Assembly (NCBI RefSeq): GCF_019097595.1 | Contig: NC_080717.1 | Span: 2,949,501 to 3,013,500, forward strand | Length of the DNA: 64,000 bases | Direction: 5' to 3' | Source: Hemibagrus wyckioides | Taxonomy: Eukaryota > Chordata > Actinopteri > Siluriformes > Bagridae | Shown: positions 11,128-21,401 of the stretch, one piece after another | Numbering within the stretch: position 1 is the stretch's first letter | How the letters are laid out: each line of letters opens with the position of its first letter | Notes under the pieces: model-generated | Told to the model about the DNA's origin: nothing | The model's input: the letters and a program-made list of their open reading frames with translations, nothing else | The model's database searches: none | Position numbers and translations under genes: made by a program

Positions 11128-11664
11128 GTGACAGGTGATAACACTTTCACATTGCACTACTAATACTACTCTAGTATATATATATATTATGATCTCCTCA
11201 TCATGGCACCTGTTAGTGGGTGGGATATATTAGGCAGCAAGTGAAAGCAAGTGTCCTCAAAGTTGATGTTAGAAGCAGGAAAAATGATCAAGCGTAAGGA
11301 TTTGAGCGAGTTTGACCAAAAGGGCCAAATTGTGATGGCTAGACCACTGGATCAGAGCATCTCCAAAACTGCAGCTCTTGTGGGGTGTTCCCGGTCTGCA
11401 GTGGTCCAAGGAAGGAACAGTGGTGAACCGGTGACAGGGTCATGGACATTCAAGGCTCACTGATGCACGTGGGGAGAGAAGGCTGGCCCATGTGATCCGA
11501 TCCAACAGACGAGCTACTGTTGCTCAGATTTCTGAAGTTAATGCTGGTTCCGATAGAAAGGGGTCAGAAAACACAGTGCATCGCAGTTTGTTACATTTTG
11601 GCAGCAAAAGGAGGACCAACACAATATTAGGCCGGTGGTCATAATGTTTTGCCTGGTCGGTGTA
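11128..11664 (+). pseudogene. Deleted Tc1-like transposon, transposase N-terminal part
   Basis: The 5' leader GATCTCCTCATCATGGCACC and GTGGGTGGGATATATTAGGC precede a broken transposase start. An open frame at 11251-11463 contains [17 protein letters not shown], the helix-turn-helix typical of this Tc1 family. The frame then breaks, with a shift after the HTH. The catalytic domain is deleted: sequence jumps from the region around GCATCGCAGTTTGTT to the 3' end. The right terminus GCCTGGTCGGTGTA followed by TA is present, and the left inverted repeat is missing or unrecognisable. Non-autonomous and dead. Confidence 0.88.
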
Positions 11665-11703
11665 TATATACATACTAATCAAGCTGCTGTAACACAAGAA
11701 TTT

Positions 11704-11734
11704 CTATCTATCTATCTATCTATCTATCTATATA
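11704..11734. repeat. (CTAT)n microsatellite
   Basis: About seven units, 40 bp after the end of the Tc1 copy. Confidence 0.93.
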
Positions 11735-12319
11735 TCACTTTTTTGTGATTTGCTGTAACTCCAACATATATTATTTTCAGTCGTATCATATTTTTTCTAA
11801 AGGTTTTTTAGTGGTATTTATTATTTTAATACATCCTTGAGACAAGTTCCTGTTATGAGGTACATGACTGTGGTTAAAGGCGCTCTCTCTTGAAGATGAT
11901 GAGAGCAAAAATTCCTCTTGTTAGCATGTTAGTGAGAAAGCAGAATGCAGAAATTTCTCTGTTCTCATCAGTGAGAACCTTTGCAAAGCAGCGTGACTGC
12001 TACAGAGCTCTGATATCACCTAGTCCTTAATGTTTCGACCATTAAATGTGTTTCTCTGTAAGAAAATGCTTTTTTTATTAGAATGTCTGGAGTCTGCCAT
12101 GAATGAATTGTTCCTGTAGAAAAAATCACAGATTACAGAATAAATGCATTAATAGAAAGCTGTGGGTCGTGTTACAGTCAGAACGGAGACCAGCTGTTAT
12201 ACACAATGAATTCGCATTTCCTGAGCGATCTACAGTGGGCAAGAAATGCAAAACATAATAATAAATCAGAAAACAAAATGACAAATTATTATAATTATTA
12301 TATTATTGTAAATATGTTA
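11735..12319. other. Unique AT-rich sequence, no feature seen
   Basis: No repeat family or coding signal recognised. Confidence 0.5.
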
Positions 12320-12929
12320 CTGATTTAAGATTTATTCATTTGTTTTCGATTTTTTTTTTTTTTTTTTAGATTTGTTATTTTTTAGGATTTGTTTAATTAT
12401 TTTTGGATTTTTTATTTTGTTTGTGGATTGGGTATTTTGTTTTTTGATATTTTTTTGTTTGTTATTTTGTTCCCATATTTTTTTTTTGTTTAATTATTTT
12501 TGGGTTTGTTATTTTATTTTCTGATTTGTTGTTTTGTTTCTGGATTTTTTATTTTGTTTCCGGATTTGTTACATTTTCTTTTCAAATTTGTTAATTAGTT
12601 TCAAAATTTATTTTGTTATGAAATTTATTTGTTTCGATATTTATTTTGATTTCTGATTTTGTGAATTTCTTTTCAGATTTGTTATTTTGTTTGTGGATTT
12701 GGTATTTTGTTTTCTGATTTTTTTTAAATGTATTTATTATTTTGTTTTTAGATTTGTTCATTTGTTTTAGCCTTTGCTAGTTTGTTTTCCAAATTGTTAT
12801 TTTGTTTCCAGATTTTTTTTTTTTTTGTTTAATTATTTGTGGATTTGTTCATTTGTTTCTCGATTTTGTTATTTTATTTACTTGTTATTTTGTATTTGGA
12901 TTTGTTAGTTTGTTTTCCGAATTGTTTAA
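12320..12929. repeat. Degenerate T-rich minisatellite, left part
   Basis: Phrases of the type GATTTGTTATTTTGTTTCTG recur about every 20-25 bp with many changes. The array stops at the inserted long-inverted-repeat element and resumes at 14595. Confidence 0.75.
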
Positions 12930-14588
12930 GGTCCGTGTACTTTTTGGTATTTGAAGTTTCTTTTTATAAACAGAACCAAAAAAACGAAAATGAAATTTTT
13001 TTTTTAATTATGTGATGAAAATGTCAGACACCTTTTTAAAATTAGACTTGATTTTCTTTCCTCGTTTATACTTTAAATAAAGAAAGTTCTCTAGCATAGA
13101 ATCGGAAAAACAGCTGCATTTTCTTTGTGTAAAACCGGCCGTATCTCTTCTGTCATTTGTGGCAGTGCAGTGTTCTACCGCGGTGAACTTATACAGACAC
13201 TCGGAAGCGGTATTTTAGGGACCGACGACAAATTTCTGTACGACTGAAATGTGGTATTGTTACTTACCTGGCTACGTGCCCCAGTTATTCTAATTTCTTC
13301 TTAAATATACATATGCCCTGTGTCATTGCATACTGCTTTTGTTAAATTATTAATAATAATTTAATTAATAGACAGTATGAATTGTGCATCATGTGAATTA
13401 ATTTGTAATTAATTATTTATTTTTAAATTTAAAAAAAATCACTCTTCCTTCAATAGCTTCTAGGTCATGTGACCCTGTGACCCCAAACTAGTACCAAAAT
13501 AATCTACTTGGAAACCCCCACAAGATACACCTGTTTGTATCCCAAGATATGTCTTTACTGATTTTTATTTTAATGTTAATTTCATTAAGTCACTATTTCT
13601 TCAATAGCTTCTAGGTCATGTGATCCTGTGACCCAAAATAATACCAAAATAATCTAATTGGACCCCCCCCACAAGGTACACCTCTTGTTATCCCAAAATA
13701 TGTCTTCACTGATTTTTATTTAAATTTTTATTACAAAAAAAAATAATATTCCTTCAACAGCTTCTAGGTCATGTGACCCTGTGACCCCAAAATAATACCA
13801 AAATAACCTAATTGGATAGCCCAACAAGGTACACCCCTTTGTATCCCTATAAATGTCTTTGTTGATTTTTATTTTATTTTTAATTTTATTAAGTGACTTT
13901 TTCTTCAAATAAATAATAAATTAAATTAATTCATTAATTAATCATATAAATAAATAAAAAGTTTAATAAAAATCAGTAAAAACATATTTTGGTATAACAA
14001 CAGGTGTATCTTGTGGGGGTTTCCAAGTAGATTATTTTGGTACTAGTTTGGGGTCACAGGGTCACATGACCTAGAAGCTATTGAAGGAAGAGTGATTTTT
14101 CACATGATGAAATTCACATTCACATGATGCACAATTCATACTATCTATTAATTAAATTATTATTAATAATTTAACAAAAGCAGTATGCAATGATGCAGGG
14201 CATATGTATATTTAAGAAGAAATTAGAATAACTGGGGCACGTAGCCAGGTAAGTAACAATACCACATTTCAGTCGTACAGAAATTTGTCGTCGGTCCCTA
14301 AAATACCGCTTCCGAGTGTCTGTATAAGTTCACCGCGGTAGAACACTGCACTGCCACAAATGACAGAAGAAGAGATACGGCCGGTTTTACACAAAGAAAA
14401 TGCAGCTGTTTTTCAGTTTCTATGCTATAGAACTTTCTTTATTTAAAGTATAAATGAGGAAAGAAAATCAAGTCTAATTTTAAAAAGGTGTCTGACATTT
14501 TCATCACATAATTAAAAAACGATTTCATTTTCATTTTTTTGGTTCTGTTTATGAAAAGAAACTTCAAATTCCAAAAAGTACACGGACC
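12930..14588. mobile_element. Long-inverted-repeat (foldback-type) element with 6-bp target duplication
   Basis: The left arm (12930-13573) and right arm (about 13960-14588) are inverted copies with only scattered differences by eye, starting GGTCCGTGTACTTTTTGG and ending with its complement. GTTTAA directly flanks both ends (12924-12929 and 14589-14594), a candidate 6-bp target duplication. Total length 1,659 bp. No transposase-like frame exists inside, so it is non-autonomous. I do not recognise the family. Transcripts through it would form a duplex of about 630 bp. Confidence 0.85.
13443..13905. repeat. About 150-bp tandem repeat inside the inverted-repeat element
   Basis: Three direct units, each with CTTCTAGGTCATGTGA near 13458, 13608 and 13761, then CCCTGTGACC, CCAAAATAA, an ACAAGGTACACC-type segment and ACTGATTTTTATTT. 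The first unit is part of the left arm and has an inverted partner at about 13965-14090. The second and third lie in the unpaired spacer. Confidence 0.9.
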
Positions 14589-14594
14589 GTTTAA

Positions 14595-14790
14595 TTATTT
14601 TCAGAGTTGTCATTTTGTTTCCGGATTTGATATATTGTTTTCTGTTTTTTTATTTTTTTGATTTGTTATTTTGTTTTCAGATTTGTTCATTTGTTTTAGC
14701 CTTTGTTAATTTGTTTTCTGATTTGTTATTTTGTTTTGTTTTCTTTTTTTTCCATTTTGTTTTCTGATTAATTTGTTATCAGATTTGTTC
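14595..14790. repeat. Degenerate T-rich minisatellite, right part
   Basis: Continuation of the array at 12320-12929 with the same GATTTGTTATTTTGTTTTC phrasing. Confidence 0.7.
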
Positions 14791-16317
14791 CTTTGTTTTG
14801 CCCTTCTCGGCCACCGTACCATTTAGATCCAAGACTTCCAACATGCCGTTATGTGATGTATATAATGTATTAATGCTGAAGGATTTAGTACAGCGTCGAT
14901 GTTCCTAGTGTTTCTGGATAGACTGTAGAACAGTAAACGTCATCACTCCTGATCCATCACTTCCCTCTTCGCCTCGGAGTGAGGACTGTGTCAACGACGT
15001 AGCTTCAGCCAAACATCTTACCAAACTATACAGTGATGTCGTCCTGAAAGACATACACTTCCACTACCTTTCAGCTCAGGATTAAACAAAGTTCACTAAG
15101 AATTGAGTTTGGTTAATAATAACTAAACGGCTTTCACCGTTCACGTGTACATCACACGTTTAGACCATCTTTCTAATTTGGTCTGAATAATCTCTGTTTT
15201 GAAGCTCCTTTGTGAGGTGTGTCACCAGACGCTGTGTTCGCTTTTTCTCTTTATTAAAGACTTGTGTGCTTTCATCATTTGCTTTTGTCACATCAAAGGG
15301 TTTTTGGACATAAAAAATGATCCATTTCCTAACAGACTTGAAAATGTGGAATGCATTCATATGAAATTTCTGAGATCAGTTATAATTCTACTTCATATCT
15401 GATATTCAGTGCTTGGAAAAGTTTGGGTTATGGTTTCACAAATTGTCGTTAGTTAATGAATCTTGAAGCAGTGTAAAGTTTGGAAAAAATTCTCAAAAAA
15501 AAAAAAAAAAGCCAAATGTATTTATTTGTGGTAGTTAGCATTGATGATTTGCAAACTGAAACTTCTCGACATTTTCTCAATTTTTAATTTAATTATTTTT
15601 TTATTATTATTTATTTATTTATTTATTTATTTATGTTTTTCAAGACAAAAAAAATGTGATTTGACCCAAATATCATGTTGCACAAAAAAGGTTTTGAATA
15701 TTTTGTTTAATCTGGCTTAATTTTAATAATTTCATGCCAGATGTTATTGTGTCCATGTGTGTACTTATTAAAGAGTTCTATTTGTCTTTTTCTATAAAAC
15801 TTTGGTTGTAATTGTGCTTTGTTCTGTATGAGAGCCACAATGTCACAATGACCATGACCTTTGATCCTCAGCAACAACATTGTATTATTTCACACTTGAA
15901 ACTGACCGTAGAACAACCTACACAGTGGTTAGGGCACCAGGTAGTCTCAGCCTCAGCCCACGAACTCTTGGCTGAATATCCTCAGGACCTCAGGAGTTTT
16001 GAAGTCAGCATCTGATTGGTTGGATTCTACAGAATTTCCAGGAGACATTCAGAGTGTTAACTCTCTGCCTGGAAACAAAGCCGCTGTGACGCTCTACGTC
16101 CCTCATGGAAGAAGGAAGCTGTCCTGTTTACAACTGTGACAGTGAGGATCAGCTAAATGCTGGATTTTATTAAATGAACCATCTATAGTTGCAGTTTGTT
16201 TTTTGTAGGACTTTTTCACACCCCTAAACACAAATTGAACTGTGATTGGTTGCTTCACATCACTCCGATGCCCTCTTGGGTGGTCCTTTGCCAATAAAAG
16301 CTGCTATGAAGTCCAGA
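14791..16317. other. Unique sequence with short low-complexity runs
   Basis: A run of A at 15496-15511 and TTTA repeats at 15609-15635. The open frames of about 66 codons at 15160-15402 on both strands show no domain. No exon supported. Confidence 0.45.
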
Positions 16318-16515
16318 CCTTCTGCTGTCACTGAGACTAGGCGCCAAGTGACTGAAGGTCAAGGTTTCAAGCCTCAGCACTACCAAGCTGCCACTGCTGG
16401 ACCCTTGAGCAAGACATTTAAGCCTCTCTACTCCGGGGGCGTTATATCATGGCTGACCTTCCACTATGACCCCAAGTTATATTGGATACATTTAGCTGTG
16501 ACCAATAAAGCTTTC
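16318..16515 (+). mobile_element. tRNA-derived SINE (catfish-type family)
   Basis: B-box-like GGTTTCAAGCCTCAGCA, then CCAAGCTGCCACTGCTGGAC, CCTTGAGCAAGACATTTAA, CTACTCCGGGGGCG, ATCATGGCTGACCTTCCACT and a tail containing GACCAATAAAGC. Same family as the copies at 1478, 17972 and 20065. Its 3' end meets that of the next SINE. Confidence 0.8.
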
Positions 16516-16690
16516 ATTTACATTCGGCAGACTCACTTATCCAGAGCGACTTACAATTTATCTCATTTTATGCAACTGAGCAATAAGGGCCTTGCTCAGG
16601 GGCCCTGCAGTGGCAGCTTGGTGGACCTGGGAACTGAACCTTCAGATCAGAATTCCAACACCTTAGCCACTAAGCTACCACAATCAAGAT
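16516..16690 (-). mobile_element. tRNA-derived SINE of a second family
   Basis: On the minus strand: head TGGTAGCTTAGTGGCTAAGG (A box), B-box-like GGTTCAGTTCCCAGG, CCAAGCTGCCACTGCAGGG, CTGAGCAAGGCCC, then the typical fish tail TAAGTCGCTCTGGATAAG followed by TCTGCCGAATG. Related copies on plus lie at 57005 and 61615. Confidence 0.88.
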
Positions 16691-17187
16691 GTGCCAAATA
16701 TCGTCTTAATTCTTCATCTATAGAGGCAAATCATTTTGTCCACCTTTGAAAGAATTTCACAAGCACAAAAAACATCAATTGTGCATGATGTAAATGTTTA
16801 CTAGTTTGATAATGGAAGCCTGATAGACAGCCAGATATCTCTGATTTCATGTTAAAAAAGGGAGTGAGAAACCGAAGAAACTGCCAAATATGGATTCCTC
16901 AGGATTGTGAGGAATTATTCAAGCCGGGTGTTTGAACTGATGGCTTTGCTGCATCTTATCTAATTGTCACACACTGAGTTTATCTTGTCATTTTGATGCT
17001 TGCCCCTAGCAATGAACCGAAGCTAAATATTGAAAATGGATCATTGCAGGTCAAGCTCTTGCTTGCTAATGCGAGTATACAGTCATGCTGGGAATCAAAC
17101 TGGGAAGACCTGATACTCTATCTCAGACAAACGGGCAAAAAAGGTGGTATATTGTACTTGTACAATGTATAGAGCTTCTTTATGAGG
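16691..17187. other. Unique sequence, no feature seen
   Basis: No repeat or coding signal recognised. Confidence 0.5.
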
Positions 17188-17223
17188 GATGGGTAGCCTA
17201 GTGGTTAGTGGGTTTGTCTAGGG

Positions 17224-17414
17224 CAGGGGTGTCCAAACTTATCCGCGAAGGGCTGGTGTGGGTGCAGGTTTTTATTCTAACCAAGCAGAAGCCACAACCG
17301 AGTCTACTGAAAGCCAACATCAGCTGATTAAGGAGGTGGAATCAGGTGTGGCTTCTGCTTAATTGGAATGAAAACCTGCACCTGCACCAGCCCTTTGTGG
17401 ATTGGACACCCCTG
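17224..17414. mobile_element. hAT-type MITE, 191 bp, perfect 8-bp target duplication
   Basis: Terminal inverted repeats begin CAGGGGTGTCCAA and end TTGGACACCCCTG, and most of the element is palindromic (GGGCTGGTGTGGGTGCAGGT against its complement near the right end). GTCTAGGG flanks both sides at 17216-17223 and 17415-17422. An 8-bp duplication and CAGGGGTG ends fit the hAT superfamily. No coding capacity. Confidence 0.92.
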
Positions 17415-17512
17415 GTCTAGGGGGTTAGATACCCGTCTCCACCTTGCATGCACATGAATGAGTTTTCTTCAGGGGTTTCCCCCTGGTGCTCCAGTTGTTT
17501 TTAGGCTGATTG

Positions 17513-17869
17513 TCAACTTCTCAGGTCAACTTCTTCTATCAGTCCCTCGTTCACATTTTAAAACTAAAGGTGACCAGGCTTTTACTGTGGCAGCTCCCAG
17601 GCTTTGGAACAGTCTTCCCCTCCACATAAGATCTTCCCCTTCTTTTTCTTTGTTCAAATCTGCTTTGAAAACCCATTTTTATTCTATATGTTTTAATTCG
17701 GTGTGAGGGTGAAAAATTTTATTTAGTTTGTCGTATTTTATTATTTTTTATTACATTTTATTTTGTTTGTCTTGATTGGGTGTTTTGTTTTATATTTGTT
17801 GTACAGCACTTTGGTTGCAACTCCTGTTGTTTTTAAATGTGCTTTATAAATAAACTAAACTAAACTAAA
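17513..17869 (+). pseudogene. L2-type LINE 3' end (C-terminus of ORF2 and 3' UTR)
   Basis: A frame ending at 17706 contains FTVAAPRLWNSLPLHIRS and SLFKSALKTHFYS, the conserved C-terminal tail of L2-like LINE reverse-transcriptase proteins. It is followed by the 3' UTR phrases GTACAGCACTTTGGTTGCAA and TAAATGTGCTTTATAAATAA and a (CTAAA)n tail. CTGATTG occurs before (17506-17512) and after (17870-17876), a possible short target duplication. Strongly 5' truncated; only about 60 codons of the protein remain. Confidence 0.85.
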
Positions 17870-17971
17870 CTGATTGGTGTCTCCACATTGTCCATAGAGT
17901 GAGTGTGTGTGTGGGCGATGCAATAAGTTGGCACCTTGTCCATGATGTCCCTCACCTTGTGCCCAGATTCC

Positions 17972-18213
17972 CTTGGGGCAGTGGTGGCTCAAGCAGTTAA
18001 TCAGAAGATCAGGGTTCAAGTCCCAGCACTGCCAAGCTGCCACCGTTGGGCTCTTGAGCAAAGCCCTTAACCCTCCCTGCTCCAGGGGCGCTGCACCATA
18101 CCTGCCCCTGTGCTCTGCCCCCGACCTCCTCAGCTGAGATATGTAAAGAAAAGAGTTGCACTGTGCTGTAATGTATGTATAGTGCTAATAAATGCTTTTT
18201 CTTTTTCTTTTTT
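17972..18213 (+). mobile_element. tRNA-derived SINE with 16-bp target duplication
   Basis: Head GGGGCAGTGGTGGCTCAAGC, B box GGGTTCAAGTCCCAGCA, CCAAGCTGCCACCGTTGGG, CTTGAGCAAAGCCCTTAACC, CTGCTCCAGGGGCG, a GATATGTAAAGAAAAGAG segment, CTGTGCTGTAATGTATG and a T/CTTTT tail. CTTGTGCCCAGATTCC at 17956-17971 is repeated at 18214-18229 with one mismatch. This is the best preserved copy of its family in the window. Confidence 0.92.
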
Positions 18214-18290
18214 CTTGTGTCCAGATTCCATTGAGATTCCATTCCATTGGCTCTAGGTTCCAAATGACCCTGAGTAGGTTCAGAGTAGGC

Positions 18291-19525
18291 TCCTCTGTGG
18301 ATATATGAGTACTTCTACACAGAACATTTCACTTGTTGGGGTTCTATCCCACTTTATCCTAACTTTATCATAACTAATTCAGTTTCTGGACCAATCCAAA
18401 CCTGTGTGTGTGTGTAGATTCCTCAGAGCACTGACCTGTAGAGCAGATGGGAAGGTGGAGGAGGAGTGTCGAGTTAACAAGGTCAGATCTATTTATCTGT
18501 GGCTCAAGTTACCGATGCAGCGAAGCTCATTGAAATGATTCACATGCTGATTTACACAAGCTTCTTCTTCTTTTTTTCTGTCTTTGAAATCTGTGAGAAA
18601 AATCACAGACACACACACACACCCACATGCACCCACCCACGCCGAGACAGATGGAGTGTGTTCTTGTGAAGTATGAATCTTTAAAAAGCCCAACAAGCTC
18701 TACTCGAGAGCAAGCAATGAAAGTTTGATCAAAGTTCATGCTGTTGTCACAGTGATTAGGCCGGATCAAACTAGCAGTGTGAGGTCGGGAAGGGGGATTT
18801 GTGTGCCCCACACACACACATACACATGCACACATTGCTGGACACACACTCTAGCTTGACACTGAGCAAACAGCTGGAGGAAAAGGTTCTCCTTGAGCAG
18901 AGGTGGTTCTGGTGGCCCCTGGTCATCACTAGAACTCACAGCACCACTTGAGACATCGTGGCAGAAAATAAAAAAGCACCGTATGCAAATGAGCCCCAGT
19001 CAGGCCTTTTACAGCAGTGTTTTAATTAACCTCCATTTGCATAATCATTAGGTTACACTCACTGTTAAAATAATGCATAATAAGAGACATTTCTAATGTG
19101 TCAAATGCCTGGCCCTGGGGTTCATTCACACACACACACACACACACACAGAGAAGATGTGTCAGCGTGGCATTAAAATACAGCATGAAGAGCTTCATAC
19201 AGCAGAAGGTTAAAGTTCAAGTGTGCTCACTAAATACCAGTCTAGCATTCAGAAAATGGAAACACTGCAGCAGAATGAGGTCAGGTCTCTGCTTCGACTA
19301 CAGTAACATTTATTTTACACAGAAACATAAAGATTTTCATTCCTTCTGGAGATGTAGAAAGGCTGAAGGACTTGACGGTCAACTCAACCAAAGCTGTTTT
19401 GCAACTGGTCAATGATGCAAATGTTTGAATGATTCCACAAGGTGATTTGAGGACCGAATTGGATATGACCGAACCAAATCCTGATGGTTTATAAAAGCAC
19501 CACAGCTTTATTTAATTTGCATTAT
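18291..19525. other. Unique sequence with CA microsatellites
   Basis: Short CA runs at 18607-18622 and near 18807-18835, and a clearer one at 19125-19150. No supported exon. Confidence 0.45.
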
Positions 19526-19800
19526 TTTCAATTAAGTTTATTTGTATAGCACTTTTAACAATGGACATTGTCTCAAAGCTGCTTTACAGAAGTATATAAA
19601 CATTATCAAGTAAATTTATCAAGTTTAAAGTTAAGATACTATTTATCCCTGAAATTATCCCTAATGAGAAGCCTGAGGTGACAGTAGTGAGGAAAAACTC
19701 CCTGTGATGATATGAGGAACAAACCTTGAGAAGAACCAGGCTCAAAAGGGAACCTCATTCTCATTTGGGTGACACTGGACACTAAATAATGTAAATGTAA
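19526..19800 (-). mobile_element. Retroposon, third copy
   Basis: TTTATTTGTATAGCACTTTT, ACAATGGACATTGTCTCAAA, GCTGCTTTACAGAA, CCCTAATGAGAAGCCTGAGG, AAAAACTCCCTGTGATGATA, GAACCAGGCTCAAAAGGGAA and CTCATTTGGGTGACACTGGA occur in the same order as in the copy at 10811. Confidence 0.8.
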
Positions 19801-20064
19801 TTAAATAATGTCCATTCTACAACAGCATCCCCAAGCTCTTGAGGAACTAATGAGTGTAGTTTCTGAGTTCATTATAGACAAAGAACTAATTCCTTTCTGC
19901 TGAAAGCTGATGGCGTGATGGTCTCCAAGTGATTCTATCCACAGCAGTCCTCTGGTCACAGGCTGTCCATGTAGATCTATCTCCAACAGCAGTGACCACC
20001 ACCAAGCGATAAGACTCCAACCAGGAGTAGAGCATCTGGCTGGATCAAACAGGTCCAAAAATCG

Positions 20065-20280
20065 GAAGTGGTCAAGAGGTTAAGGCTCTGGGTTGTTGAT
20101 TGGAAGTTTGGGGTTCAAGCCCCAGCCAAGCTGCCATCATTGGGCTTTTGCGCAAGGTCCCCAATCCTCCCTTCTCCAGGGGTGCTGACCCTATGCTCTG
20201 ATCCCAACACCCAAGGATGGGATATGTGAAGAAAGAATTTCACTGTGCAGTAATGTATATGTGACAAATAATGATATATC
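20065..20280 (+). mobile_element. tRNA-derived SINE
   Basis: Head GTGGTCAAGAGGTTAAGGCT, B box GGGGTTCAAGCCCCAGC, CCAAGCTGCCATCATTGGG, a GCGCAAGGTCCCCAATCCTC segment, TTCTCCAGGGGTGC, GGGATATGTGAAGAAAGAAT and CACTGTGCAGTAATGTATAT, ending GACAAATAATG. Same family as the copy at 17972. Confidence 0.88.
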
Positions 20281-21364
20281 ATTGCATTATAATGTAAAAT
20301 AATAATTATTAAACATTAATCAAGAACTTTTTATAGTCAATTTTGCTTAAATAGTGCCTGTATTGAAGATATCCTTTAACCTGGATGTCCTGGATTGATG
20401 TAAATCTAGAATAAATGCAATTCATTAATTATCTAGACTCTCTGGTGAAGCCGATAACCAGCCATGTTTCTAATCAAAATTCTGATAATGTTTGCTATAA
20501 TCCTGTATAAAATGTCACGGTTTTAGTGTTTGCATGATTGAGATTACAAAGTCCGGTAATTACTAGCCTCAGATAATGACCGTGTTGCTGGTGTACTTGT
20601 ATGTGGACAGATTTCGATTTGCATTAATGCAGGATTTGCGTTTAAAATATTCAGTATATTGATGACAGAAATATTAGCATTGCTAACTGCAATATCATAG
20701 CAGGAAGCATGAAATGTTACCATGGAAACATTAACGTGTGTTGAAGGATTAGATGGTTAATTGTTTGGGTTTTTTTTGGCTTGTCATTAGTAAGAAAACC
20801 AGGATGATATCGAGTTTGATGGTTATGTAATAATTAGCAATTATGATTTCCTTGTTTTGTTTTGTTTTGTTTTTTCAACCAAAGAGACCACAGGCTGTTT
20901 TTTTATTGGCTTAAAAGACCTCAGCTCTTGAATTTCTAAATTAATGTTTGCAGAAATTTGATTTACACTCAGTTTGAGTATTGATTTAACAAGGAAAGTA
21001 GAAAACTAAAGGAAAAGTTGTGGATGAAAATAGGAAATTTCACAGAAATACTCTGAATGTTGTTGGTGAATGATGATGATGAGGTTCTGTCTTAATGTCT
21101 GATTTTCAGAGAATTCAAGCAAGCCAACTTGCAAATAAAAATCCAAATGGTTCTAGTTAAAGAGAAGGGTGGACCCAGGCTCATAGCTTTTCTTACAACG
21201 GAGATGAAGATCCCATGGAGATGAAGATCCATTGGGGATGAAGATCATCACTTCTTCTGAATCAAGCCCTAATAAAGAGGCTGGAGTTCAATTTTTTCTG
21301 ATGAACGTTGTACCATCCTTCTGGATCCTAGAGTAAAGGCTAAAAGAGTTCCTTTCCTGGTGTA
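20281..21364. other. Unique AT-rich sequence, no gene seen
   Basis: No exon or repeat family recognised. A small tandem GAGATGAAGATCC-type repeat lies at 21199-21250. Confidence 0.45.
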
Positions 21365-21401
21365 AACACACACACACACATACATACACACACACACACA
21401 C
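21365..21401. repeat. (CA)n microsatellite
   Basis: CA units with two TACATA interruptions. Confidence 0.93.

Larger units (their letters stand above)
17188..18290 (+). mobile_element. Host SINE interrupted by three later insertions
   Basis: Four pieces in order reconstruct one SINE of the family seen at 9839, here on plus. These are 17188-17223 (GGGTAGCCTAGTGGTTAG head), 17423-17512 (TTTCCCCCTGGTGCTCCAG), 17870-17971 (TGATTGGTGTCTCCACATTG, then GGCACCTTGTCCATGATGTC) and about 18230-18290 (TTGGCTCTAGGTTCC, then GACCCTGAGTAGG). The gaps hold a hAT MITE, an L2 3' end and another SINE. Confidence 0.82.
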
